Source: Scalindua sp964584595
GTDB taxonomy: Bacteria > Planctomycetota > Brocadiia > Brocadiales > Scalinduaceae
NCBI GenBank assembly: GCA_964584595.1
Contig: CAZPAM010000052.1
Coordinates: 1 to 17,893 of the forward strand
DNA: 17,893 bases
Direction: 5' to 3'
Made by a program: the position numbers and the translations under genes. The notes beneath the pieces were generated by a model that saw only the letters and a program-made list of their open reading frames with translations, was not told the DNA's origin and did no database searches. Every line of letters starts with the position of its first letter. Within the stretch, counting starts at the first letter, position 1. Below, in pieces: positions 6,515 through 13,048 of this stretch.

Positions 6515-9500
6515 TTATACTGCCATAAGTCCATCAATTTCGGCAAGTATCTGTTCGTCTGTAAAATGTGTCCCCTTTATTGCCCCTGCCGGGCAGGCAG
6601 CGACGCAGGTTCCGCATCCCTTACATAACTCTTCGACCACTTCCGATACATTCTCTTCTGCCCTGAACTCAATTGCAGAATATGGACAGACATTATTACA
6701 GATCTTGCATCCTGAACAAAAATCCTTATTTATAACAGCCGTTATCGCTTCAATCTCAACCTCTCCCTTGACTAACATCGAAAGTGCTCTTGCCGCTGCA
6801 CCCGATCCCTGTGCAACTGTATCAGGTATATCCTTTGGTCCCTGACAGCAGCCTGCTATTAATATCCCGTCTGACATGGTTGCCATTGGATCAAGCTTTG
6901 GATGCTTTTCGATAAAGAAGCCGTCTGAGCCTCTTGAGAGTGAGAATAATTTTGCTATCTGATCAGCATCGCTCCTTGGCTCAATACCGACACTTAATAC
7001 CACCATGTCGACAGCAATTCTCCTGTTCAATCCTAAAAGAGTATCTTCACACTGTATGATGAGCTTGCCTTCTTCTTCAGGAGATTCCGCAAAATTCGTA
7101 ATCTCAGGTACCTTGCCCCTTATGATGTTGACCTTCTCCTTCTGTACCCTTTCGTAAAACTCCTCATATCCCTTTCCAAAGGCACGCATATCGATATAAA
7201 ACTCATACACTTCTGCATCTGTCTTTTCCCTGACAAGGTGGGCAAATTTCAGAGAATGCATACAGCATATCCGTGAGCAGTGTTTGTTGTAGTTTTCATC
7301 ACGGGAACCTATGCAGTGCAGTATTGCCACAGATTCAGGCCTGGCACCACTCTTTAATAATATTTCACCGCTTGTGGGGCCTGCGGCACTACTTAGCCTC
7401 TCGAATTCAAGGCTGGTTATTACATTGTCATATTTCATGTAGCCATATTCCTTAGAGCGCCTTGCATCAAAGAGTTGAAATCCCGTGGTAACTATTATAT
7501 TACCCACATCAACCTCAATAAATTCATCTTTCATGTTATAGTCTATTGCGTCTGGTTCACAAACCTTTGCACACTCTCCACAGTCAGAGCAGGCACCGCA
7601 GGAAAGACATCGTTCTGCCTCGCGCTTCGCATCCTCATCATTAAACCCAAGCTCTACTTCTCCAAAACCGGCAAGTCGCTGTGAATCTTCTATATTAGGT
7701 ATTTCAACTCTCTTCTCCAATGGATAGACCTCTTTCAATCTCTGAAGTTCCTCTTCACTCACATGAGATTCCATGACAGGTTCCATAGGCTCTTCCTCTT
7801 CATCAGAAAGAGTCTCTCTTCCTAAATACCTATCGATAGAAGTTGCGGCCTTTCTTCCCTGAGCCATTGCCTCTGTTACCGTCCTTGGACCTGTAACAAC
7901 ATCTGCACAGGCGAATATGCCCTTTATATTTGTTGATAGAGATTTTTCATCGACAAATAAAGTATCCCATTTGCTAACCTTAATTCCCGCTTCCTTTGCA
8001 AAGTAGGAATCAGGTCTTTGACTTATTGCAGGTATCAGTGTATCGAGAGGTACTATGAACTGTGAATCTGGTATGGGTACCGGACGTCTCCTGCCGCTTG
8101 AATCCATTTCTCCCAGTTTCATCCTTATCAGTACAAGAGACTTTAATCTACCATTCTCGGTTACTATTTTTTCAGGAGCAACAAGGATCTCAATTCTAAT
8201 GCCCTCATCAACAGCAGCCTTGATCTCTTCTGGACTGGCAGGCATCTCATTTATTGAGCGGCGATAGAATATAGTGACATCCTTGCCGAGTCTCTTCGCA
8301 GTCCTCGCTGCATCAATCGCTGTATTACCTCCACCCATGATTCCAACCTTTTCGCCCAGTTCAACTGTTTCATTAAAGTTTATTTTTTTTAAGAAATCTA
8401 TAGCGTTGATTATGCCGGTAGCATCCTCCTCGGCCATTCCTAGACTACTACTCTTCTGGGCACCAATAGCTATCAGTACCGCATCAAACTCACTCTTCAG
8501 TTCTGATAACTGCTTATCTTTGCCTATAGTTACACAAGTATTTATTTTAATACCCAATTTTTCTATATCGTTTATCTCTTTATCCAGAATATCCTTGGGA
8601 AGCCTGTAAGAAGGTATACATGCACGCAACATACCACCCGGCTTCTGTGCAGATTCGAATATGGAAACATTATATCCCTTAAGTGCAAGATCGCTTGCTG
8701 CGGTAAGGCCACCCGGGCCGGATCCGATTATAGCCACACTCTTATCTATCTTTTTTATCTGAGGTGGGATATATTCACCGACTCTATCAGCTATGTAACG
8801 CTTTAAAGCCAGTATGGCAATCGGCTCATCCAGGGCGTCCCTTTTACATGCCTTCTCACAGGGATGATAACATACCCTCCCGCATATACCGGGAAGAGGG
8901 TTTGTCTTTCTCATAAGAGCGTATGCCTCGTTTAGTTTCCCTGCCCTTATGAGGGCTATATAGCCCTGCACATCCATTTTTATCGGACAAAATGTTTTAC
9001 AGGGTGGTGTATCTTTTTTATCGATAACATATATATTCGGAACTGACTGTGCGAATGGCCTGTAAATGGCGTGCCTATCAGACAACCCCTCCTCGAATTC
9101 GCTGGGGAGATTAACCGGGCAAACCTTGATACATTCCGCACATGCTGTGCACTTCTCATTTACGAAACGTGATTTCTTCTTTATCTTTACCTTGAAGTTA
9201 CCCACATAGCCCGATACATTTTCAACCTCGCTGTAACTCAACAATTCTATATTTGGATGCTGACCCACCGAAACCATCTTTGGAGTTAGAATACAGGCAG
9301 AACAATCCAGGGTAGGAAATGTCTTATCCAGTTTAGCCATATTCCCGCCTATGGATGGCTCCTTTTCAACCAGGTAAACTTTGTTGCCTGAATTTGCTAT
9401 TTCCAGAGCGGCTTGTATCCCGGCTATACCGGCACCGACTATAAGTGTGTTTGGATTAACCTTTACCTTTTTGGTTTTAAGGGGCTCATGGAAAAAGACA

Positions 9501-9892
9501 CGGTTCACAGCAGCCTGAACGAGCGCCTTGGCTTTATTGGTTGCAGAAACCTTATCCTCGGTCACCCAGGAACAGTGTTCCCTGATATTGGCCATTTGAA
9601 ATTCGTATTTATTTACGCCGACCTGTTCACAGGCACGCCTGAAAGTTTCTTCATGCATTCGTGGTGAGCAGGATGAAACAACGATCTTGTTAAGATCCTG
9701 CTCCTTTATATCCTGCTTTACCATGTCCTGGCCGGGATCAGAGCACATAAACTTATAGTCCCGGGCAACCACAACACCCTTTAAAGTCTTGGCATAATCC
9801 GCAACCGCTTCAACATCGACTACTTCTGAGATATTGTTTCCACAGTGGCACACATATACGCCTATTCTTATTTCACCGTTTTCATTGTTCAT
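6515..9892 (-). CDS. hdrA: HdrA flavoprotein with nested GltD/NfnB-like NAD(P)H oxidoreductase module
   Basis: A 1125-residue flavoprotein, far longer than ordinary HdrA (about 650). Residues 1-145 are the HdrA N-domain; an FAD-binding LIVGAGIAGIQAA is at about 150; a ferredoxin motif is at C248, C251, C254 and C258. From about 296 to 755 sits a GltD/NfnB-like module: cysteines C298, C302, C337, C341, C345 and C349, a second FAD site IIGSGPGGLTAA (about 388), an NAD(P) site GIMGGGNTAIDAA (about 517), and GIFACADVVTGP (about 658). HdrA then resumes with a Cys-rich ferredoxin (C762-C778), the second half of its flavin domain (about 790-1040) and two C-terminal [4Fe-4S] motifs (C1059-C1069, C1090-C1100). 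HdrA is the bifurcating flavin centre; the insert adds a possible NAD(P)H site. AGGAGG precedes ATG 9892, which overlaps hdrB by 4 bases. The nucleotide actually used is unknown. Confidence 0.93.
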   Translation of the reverse strand: MNNENGEIRIGVYVCHCGNNISEVVDVEAVADYAKTLKGVVVARDYKFMCSDPGQDMVKQDIKEQDLNKIVVSSCSPRMHEETFRRACEQVGVNKYEFQMANIREHCSWVTEDKVSATNKAKALVQAAVNRVFFHEPLKTKKVKVNPNTLIVGAGIAGIQAALEIANSGNKVYLVEKEPSIGGNMAKLDKTFPTLDCSACILTPKMVSVGQHPNIELLSYSEVENVSGYVGNFKVKIKKKSRFVNEKCTACAECIKVCPVNLPSEFEEGLSDRHAIYRPFAQSVPNIYVIDKKDTPPCKTFCPIKMDVQGYIALIRAGKLNEAYALMRKTNPLPGICGRVCYHPCEKACKRDALDEPIAILALKRYIADRVGEYIPPQIKKIDKSVAIIGSGPGGLTAASDLALKGYNVSIFESAQKPGGMLRACIPSYRLPKDILDKEINDIEKLGIKINTCVTIGKDKQLSELKSEFDAVLIAIGAQKSSSLGMAEEDATGIINAIDFLKKINFNETVELGEKVGIMGGGNTAIDAARTAKRLGKDVTIFYRRSINEMPASPEEIKAAVDEGIRIEILVAPEKIVTENGRLKSLVLIRMKLGEMDSSGRRRPVPIPDSQFIVPLDTLIPAISQRPDSYFAKEAGIKVSKWDTLFVDEKSLSTNIKGIFACADVVTGPRTVTEAMAQGRKAATSIDRYLGRETLSDEEEEPMEPVMESHVSEEELQRLKEVYPLEKRVEIPNIEDSQRLAGFGEVELGFNDEDAKREAERCLSCGACSDCGECAKVCEPDAIDYNMKDEFIEVDVGNIIVTTGFQLFDARRSKEYGYMKYDNVITSLEFERLSSAAGPTSGEILLKSGARPESVAILHCIGSRDENYNKHCSRICCMHSLKFAHLVREKTDAEVYEFYIDMRAFGKGYEEFYERVQKEKVNIIRGKVPEITNFAESPEEEGKLIIQCEDTLLGLNRRIAVDMVVLSVGIEPRSDADQIAKLFSLSRGSDGFFIEKHPKLDPMATMSDGILIAGCCQGPKDIPDTVAQGSGAAARALSMLVKGEVEIEAITAVINKDFCSGCKICNNVCPYSAIEFRAEENVSEVVEELCKGCGTCVAACPAGAIKGTHFTDEQILAEIDGLMAV

Positions 9893-10761
9893 CCGAACAA
9901 CCTCCTGAACTTTCCATTAACCGGTGTAATGGATTTATCAATAGCCATCTCCTTGATGGTAAAGCCGGCCGCCAATCCAATTACCTGGGTAAAGTAAAGT
10001 ATAGGTATTTTATAATTTCTTCCGAATGTCCGATTTATCCTGGTTTGATAATTATCCAGGTTCATATGGCACAATGGACATGTGGTTACTATCGCGTCTG
10101 CCTCTTTTTCTACAGCGCAATTCAGTAGTTTGTCTACAAGTTCAAGGGCAGCCTTCTCATCATAAATGATGAGTGATGCACCACAGCATTTGACCTTATA
10201 TGGATAATCAACTACATCAGCACCAAGTTGCCCTAAAAGCTCATCGAGTGTGGTTGGTGATTCGTGATGGTCAAAAGAGTTTTTTGGCCTTACGATCTGA
10301 CAACCATAGTAGGGTGCTAGTTTCAAACCATTGAGAGGTTTTTTGACTTTAGATTTTATAGATTCGTAACCGACATCATTAACAAATATGTCCAGAAGAT
10401 GCCTGACTCGAACTCCTCCACCATAAGACAAGTTCGCTGCATCCAGACACTTGTCTACCTTTGCCTTCAGATCATCATGTTCCTTGAGATAAACTTCTGT
10501 CTTATTAAGAACTGCAAAGCAGGCACTACACGGGGTAACCAGGTCTTTACCTACCTTCTCCGCCAACACCAGATTTCTCGCCGATATGGCAAATGACATT
10601 AATTCATTGACAGACATGTAACTGGTAGCGCCACAGCAGTTCCAATCTTCCAGTTCCTCAAGCTTTACATCAAGAAGTTCAGCCACACTCCTTGTTGAAA
10701 TGTCATATGGAGTTGACGAAGATTTGAGACTACAGCCGGGAAAATAAGAGTAACTCTTCAT
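9889..10761 (-). CDS. hdrB: HdrB, CCG-domain subunit of heterodisulfide-reductase-like complex
   Basis: A 290-residue protein with both CCG domains intact: C10, C42-C43, C78 and C81 in the first, and C154, C192-C193, C228 and C231 in the second. In methanogen HdrB each binds a noncubane [4Fe-4S] cluster, and together they reduce the CoM-S-S-CoB disulfide. In bacteria the physiological acceptor is generally unknown, so the substrate here is open. It overlaps hdrC by 4 bases (ATGA), and its GGGAGGTG ribosome binding site lies inside the end of hdrC. Its 3' end overlaps hdrA by 4 bases. The protein is soluble, with no signal peptide or membrane segment. Confidence 0.95.
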   Translation of the reverse strand: MKSYSYFPGCSLKSSSTPYDISTRSVAELLDVKLEELEDWNCCGATSYMSVNELMSFAISARNLVLAEKVGKDLVTPCSACFAVLNKTEVYLKEHDDLKAKVDKCLDAANLSYGGGVRVRHLLDIFVNDVGYESIKSKVKKPLNGLKLAPYYGCQIVRPKNSFDHHESPTTLDELLGQLGADVVDYPYKVKCCGASLIIYDEKAALELVDKLLNCAVEKEADAIVTTCPLCHMNLDNYQTRINRTFGRNYKIPILYFTQVIGLAAGFTIKEMAIDKSITPVNGKFRRLFG

Positions 10762-11330
10762 TTTTCACCTCCCAGTATATTTGCTTCGTTTATGATAGCC
10801 TTAATCTCTTCTAATCCGGACTTCTTTATCCGATGAGGGAACAAAGGCATCCTGCCTTTAATTATAAGCTTTAGACCCAATGGTAACATTTTCAATAAAT
10901 TCAAGGGGTTCGTTTTCATAAAAAGGCGCATGATAAGCTCGGTTTCATGGTTCCGGCCATATCTATTTACTATGTCAGCAAAGGCACTGGATAAAGCCGG
11001 GGAGGCAGTGCCATGAGTAGAGAGGCCGTACTTGATGGAAAGCCTCTTTAATATATACATGATGTCAGTAAGTTTAATACCGCGGGGGCATCTTACGTGG
11101 CAGGAATAACATGAAACGCAATACCATATGGTATTTGAGGAGAGTACTTCGTTGCGCATACCCGCCTTTGCCATGGCAAAGATCTTGCGGGGTGAATAAT
11201 TCATCTTGAATACCATGGGGCAAGAGGCAGAGCAGGTACCGCATTGGATACAATGCCTTATCTTCTCTCCTCCCGGTATTGACGATATCTCATCCAGAAA
11301 TCTTGGGTCTTCCTTTATCGCATTTGTCAT
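10758..11330 (-). CDS. hdrC: HdrC, two-cluster ferredoxin-like subunit
   Basis: A 190-residue electron-transfer subunit with two [4Fe-4S] motifs: CIQCGTCSASCPM (C27, C30, C33, C37) and CVSCYSCHVRCPRG (C71, C74, C77, C81). HdrC relays electrons between HdrA and the catalytic HdrB. The C-terminal half is helical and typical of soluble HdrC; no transmembrane cytochrome domain is present, so this is the soluble HdrABC type rather than HdrDE. It is the first gene of the operon. A strong AGGAGGGG precedes the ATG at 11330, and a sigma70-like promoter lies about 65 bases further upstream. Confidence 0.94.
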   Translation of the reverse strand: MTNAIKEDPRFLDEISSIPGGEKIRHCIQCGTCSASCPMVFKMNYSPRKIFAMAKAGMRNEVLSSNTIWYCVSCYSCHVRCPRGIKLTDIMYILKRLSIKYGLSTHGTASPALSSAFADIVNRYGRNHETELIMRLFMKTNPLNLLKMLPLGLKLIIKGRMPLFPHRIKKSGLEEIKAIINEANILGGEK

Positions 11331-11392
11331 AACGTCCCCTCCTGATATTTAGCCATTCCGCATGCATTGATAGATATCTTTCCTACAACACT

Positions 11393-11421
11393 ATTTTATC
11401 ACACATAATAATGGGTTGCAA
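11393..11421 (-). promoter_or_regulatory. Putative sigma70-type promoter of the hdr-mvh-hyp-hyd operon
   Basis: On the minus strand, TTGCAA (11416-11421) is followed after exactly 17 bases by TAAAAT (11393-11398). These match the -35 (4 of 6) and -10 (5 of 6) consensus with ideal spacing. It is upstream of the hdrC AGGAGG site with a leader of about 55-60 bases, and no other gene lies between. No transcription data support it, so it is a prediction. Confidence 0.6.
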
Positions 11422-11546
11422 TTGGTATCTTATATACCGGTTATTCCTACCCCTGAACCTCCATGACACTAATTTATTTTCTTAAATCGTTGTTACCTTT
11501 TTAAAAACTTAGTACATGAAATTTATGTAAGACTTTGAGAAATTTA

Positions 11547-11568
11547 AGGAAATTTCCTGTTTGACAGG
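11547..11568. repeat. Two overlapping palindromes, possible operator
   Basis: AGGAAATTTCCT (11547-11558) is a perfect 12-base palindrome. It overlaps CCTGT-TTG-ACAGG (11556-11568), a perfect inverted repeat with a 3-base centre. Symmetry of this kind is typical of dimeric regulator sites, and the position between divergent genes fits. I do not recognise a known regulator consensus. Confidence 0.4.
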
Positions 11569-11577
11569 TATAATTAA

Positions 11578-11673
11578 AATCAAAGTATCGTGATTCTGGG
11601 TAACCTTATTGGTGGCAGCATGTTCGTAGGATTCGTGTACTACATTATCTACCTGTGTGCCAGGCGAGAATAA
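11578..11673 (+). pseudogene. Remnant of a formate/nitrite transporter (FNT family) C-terminus
   Basis: A short in-frame stretch ending at TAA (11671-11673) encodes GNLIGGSMFVGFVYYIIYL followed by CARRE. This closely resembles the last transmembrane helix of FNT-family channels (FocA/FdhC/NirC), which end in GN-[IL]-IGG...VG..Y...YL. The frame is closed by TAA at 11575-11577 just upstream, and no other FNT sequence is visible in the region. What remains is therefore about 30 codons of a gene that is normally about 270-290 codons long. It most likely marks a past deletion or rearrangement. As a protein-coding unit it is dead; a functional micropeptide cannot be excluded but is unlikely. Confidence 0.6.
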
Positions 11674-11729
11674 AACTACATTCAGGCAGTCTAATCTATG
11701 TTATATGAAGAAACTTAGATCAAATTATC

Positions 11730-12395
11730 ATGAATACTGAAGAACATTATCTACAACATGAGCTGTATGAACTAGTTCAAAGAGACAGGTCTATTTTTGA
11801 GTTTCTTCAGAGTGGATCTTTAGACGGTATTTGGTATTGGGACATTGAAAACCCGGAACAGGAATGGATGAGTCCTCGATTCTGGGAAGTCCTTGGATAT
11901 GATTACAGAAAGATGAAACATCTGGCATCAGAGTGGCAAGACCTTATTTATCCCGATGATCTTCAGGTTGCTCTTACCAATCTTGACAAACACTGTCAGG
12001 ATCCCGATCATCCTTATGATCAAGTAGTACGGTATAGCCATAAAGATGGTTCCACAGTGTGGGTTCGTTGCCGCGGAATAGCGATTCGTGACAACACGGG
12101 AAAACCTGTCCGTATGTTGGGCGCACACACTGATTTGACGCAGCTGAAGAGTACGGAAGAAGAACTCAGGAAAAGAACAATTGAGTTAGAGAAAACAAAC
12201 CAGGAACTACAGAATGCTCTAAGCCAGATTAAAAAGCTGAAAGGGTTTCTTCCCATTTGCGCGTCTTGCAAGAAGATACGTGACGACGAGGGTTATTGGA
12301 TAAGAATCGAATCGTACATAAAAGATCATTCAGAGGCAGAGTTTACTCATAGTATGTGTCCAGAATGTACCGAGAAGCTCTACCCTGACTTATAA
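11730..12395 (+). CDS. Single-domain PAS protein with C-terminal CX2C...CX2C tail
   Basis: A 221-residue cytoplasmic protein. Residues about 20-140 form a PAS_3-type fold with PAC motif (DGIWYWDIENPEQEWMSPRF, later HKDGSTVWVRCRG, then GAHTDLTQLK). Residues about 140-172 are a charged coiled coil. The tail, from about 174, has C177/C180 in ICASCKKIRDDEGYW and C210/C213 in MCPECTEKLYP. Four cysteines so arranged suggest a zinc or other metal site. I know this tail from the ends of many bacterial PAS, GAF and receiver proteins, but its function is not established to my knowledge. There is no kinase, GGDEF or DNA-binding output, so it probably acts by protein contact. No strong ribosome binding site precedes the ATG. 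Sensing for the nearby diguanylate cyclase is possible but only a guess. Confidence 0.88.
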   Translation: MNTEEHYLQHELYELVQRDRSIFEFLQSGSLDGIWYWDIENPEQEWMSPRFWEVLGYDYRKMKHLASEWQDLIYPDDLQVALTNLDKHCQDPDHPYDQVVRYSHKDGSTVWVRCRGIAIRDNTGKPVRMLGAHTDLTQLKSTEEELRKRTIELEKTNQELQNALSQIKKLKGFLPICASCKKIRDDEGYWIRIESYIKDHSEAEFTHSMCPECTEKLYPDL

Positions 12396-12427
12396 ATAAA
12401 AGATGATTAAAAGAGAAGTTGACTGAT

Positions 12428-12907
12428 ATGAAAGAACAATGGAAAGCAGGTGTTAGTTTTGGTTTAACGTCAGGTGCGATTACCACCATGGGGCTTATGG
12501 TGGGACTCCACTCCGGGACCCATGCAAAACTGGCGGTTATTGGAGGTGTTGTTACAATTGCAGTTGCAGACTCCTTCTCCGATGCCTTAGGCGTGCATAT
12601 CCATGAAGAGGCCGAGAATGTTCATTCACACAAGGAGGTCTGGGTTGTTACACTGGCAACCTTCATCTCAAAGTTTATATTCTCGCTCTCCTTCATTATC
12701 CCCCTGTTGTTTCTCCAGCTGAACACGGCAGTTATTGTAAGTGTTATATGGGGATTGTCCCTTGTTGCGCTTATCAGCGCCTTCGTTGCTAAAGATCAGG
12801 GAATCAAAGTAAAAGCTGTTATTGCCGAGCATGTACTTATTGCACTGTTGGTAGTGGTTATAACGCACTTCCTTGGTGTCTGGGTTAACAATATATTTGT
12901 CGGATAA
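12428..12907 (+). CDS. Small VIT1/CCC1-like membrane protein
   Basis: A 159-residue integral membrane protein with about five hydrophobic segments (roughly residues 9-27, 33-50, 73-97, 99-122 and 131-157). The first half resembles the VIT1/CCC1 iron and manganese transporter family: GLTSGAITTMGLMVGL fits the first helix, and an acidic, His-rich loop (HIHEEAENVHSHKE) could bind metal. It is shorter than typical VIT proteins (about 230 residues), so the assignment is to the superfamily only. A start at TTG 12419 is possible, but the AGAGAAG at 12412-12418 abuts it. ATG at 12428 is preferred because it gives a 9-base spacing. It follows the PAS gene by 32 bases, probably in the same transcript. 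Confidence 0.75.
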   Translation: MKEQWKAGVSFGLTSGAITTMGLMVGLHSGTHAKLAVIGGVVTIAVADSFSDALGVHIHEEAENVHSHKEVWVVTLATFISKFIFSLSFIIPLLFLQLNTAVIVSVIWGLSLVALISAFVAKDQGIKVKAVIAEHVLIALLVVVITHFLGVWVNNIFVG

Positions 12908-12926
12908 TACTTTAACGCAGATATCG

Positions 12927-12940
12927 CTGAGGAAACTCAG
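12927..12940. repeat. Small perfect hairpin with GAAA loop
   Basis: CTGAG-GAAA-CTCAG forms a 5-bp stem with a GNRA-type loop after the VIT-like gene. It is followed by a run of A, not T, on plus, so it is not a standard intrinsic terminator. It may still act as a 3'-end stabilising hairpin. Confidence 0.35.
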
Positions 12941-12957
12941 AAAAAAACAAATCTAGC

Positions 12958-12988
12958 CACGGATGAACACTGATAAAACACGGATGAA
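12958..12988. repeat. Degenerate short tandem repeat (CACGGATGAA units)
   Basis: CACGGATGAA occurs at 12958-12967 and 12979-12988, with a degenerate copy (CACTGATAAAA) between them, giving three consecutive units of about 10-11 bases. Similar CACGGATGAACACGGAT strings are scattered in intergenic DNA of several bacterial phyla. No function is known to me. Confidence 0.5.
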
Positions 12989-13048
12989 AAGACGAAAGGC
13001 AAGAAGTTTGATACACACAGTAAAAAGTAAACCTAATTTCTTTGTTAC

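Larger units (their letters stand above)
11331..11729. other. Divergent intergenic region between hdrC and the PAS gene
   Basis: This 399-base AT-rich stretch holds the hdrC ribosome binding site (11336-11343), the predicted operon promoter (11393-11421), three GAAATTT motifs (11518, 11539, 11549), two overlapping palindromes (11547-11568) and a formate/nitrite transporter remnant (11578-11673). I see no intact gene or structured RNA. The plus-strand promoter of the PAS gene is not obvious. Confidence 0.7.

Noticed and set aside
6515..9892. The long HdrA as two genes joined by an assembly error
   Set aside because: The NAD(P)H module is nested inside HdrA rather than at one end, and both HdrA halves are complete around it in one open frame; a simple misjoin would not give this.
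11561..11574. TTGACA and TATAAT as a plus-strand promoter for the PAS gene
   Set aside because: The two perfect-looking hexamers are only 2 bases apart, so they cannot be a -35/-10 pair. No good partner sits at 16-18 bases for either.
12419..12427. TTG at 12419 as start of the VIT-like gene
   Set aside because: The AGAGAAG site abuts this codon directly, while ATG 12428 has a proper 9-base spacing.
12927..12948. Intrinsic terminator after the VIT-like gene
   Set aside because: The hairpin is followed by A residues on plus, and on minus the T-run comes before the stem.
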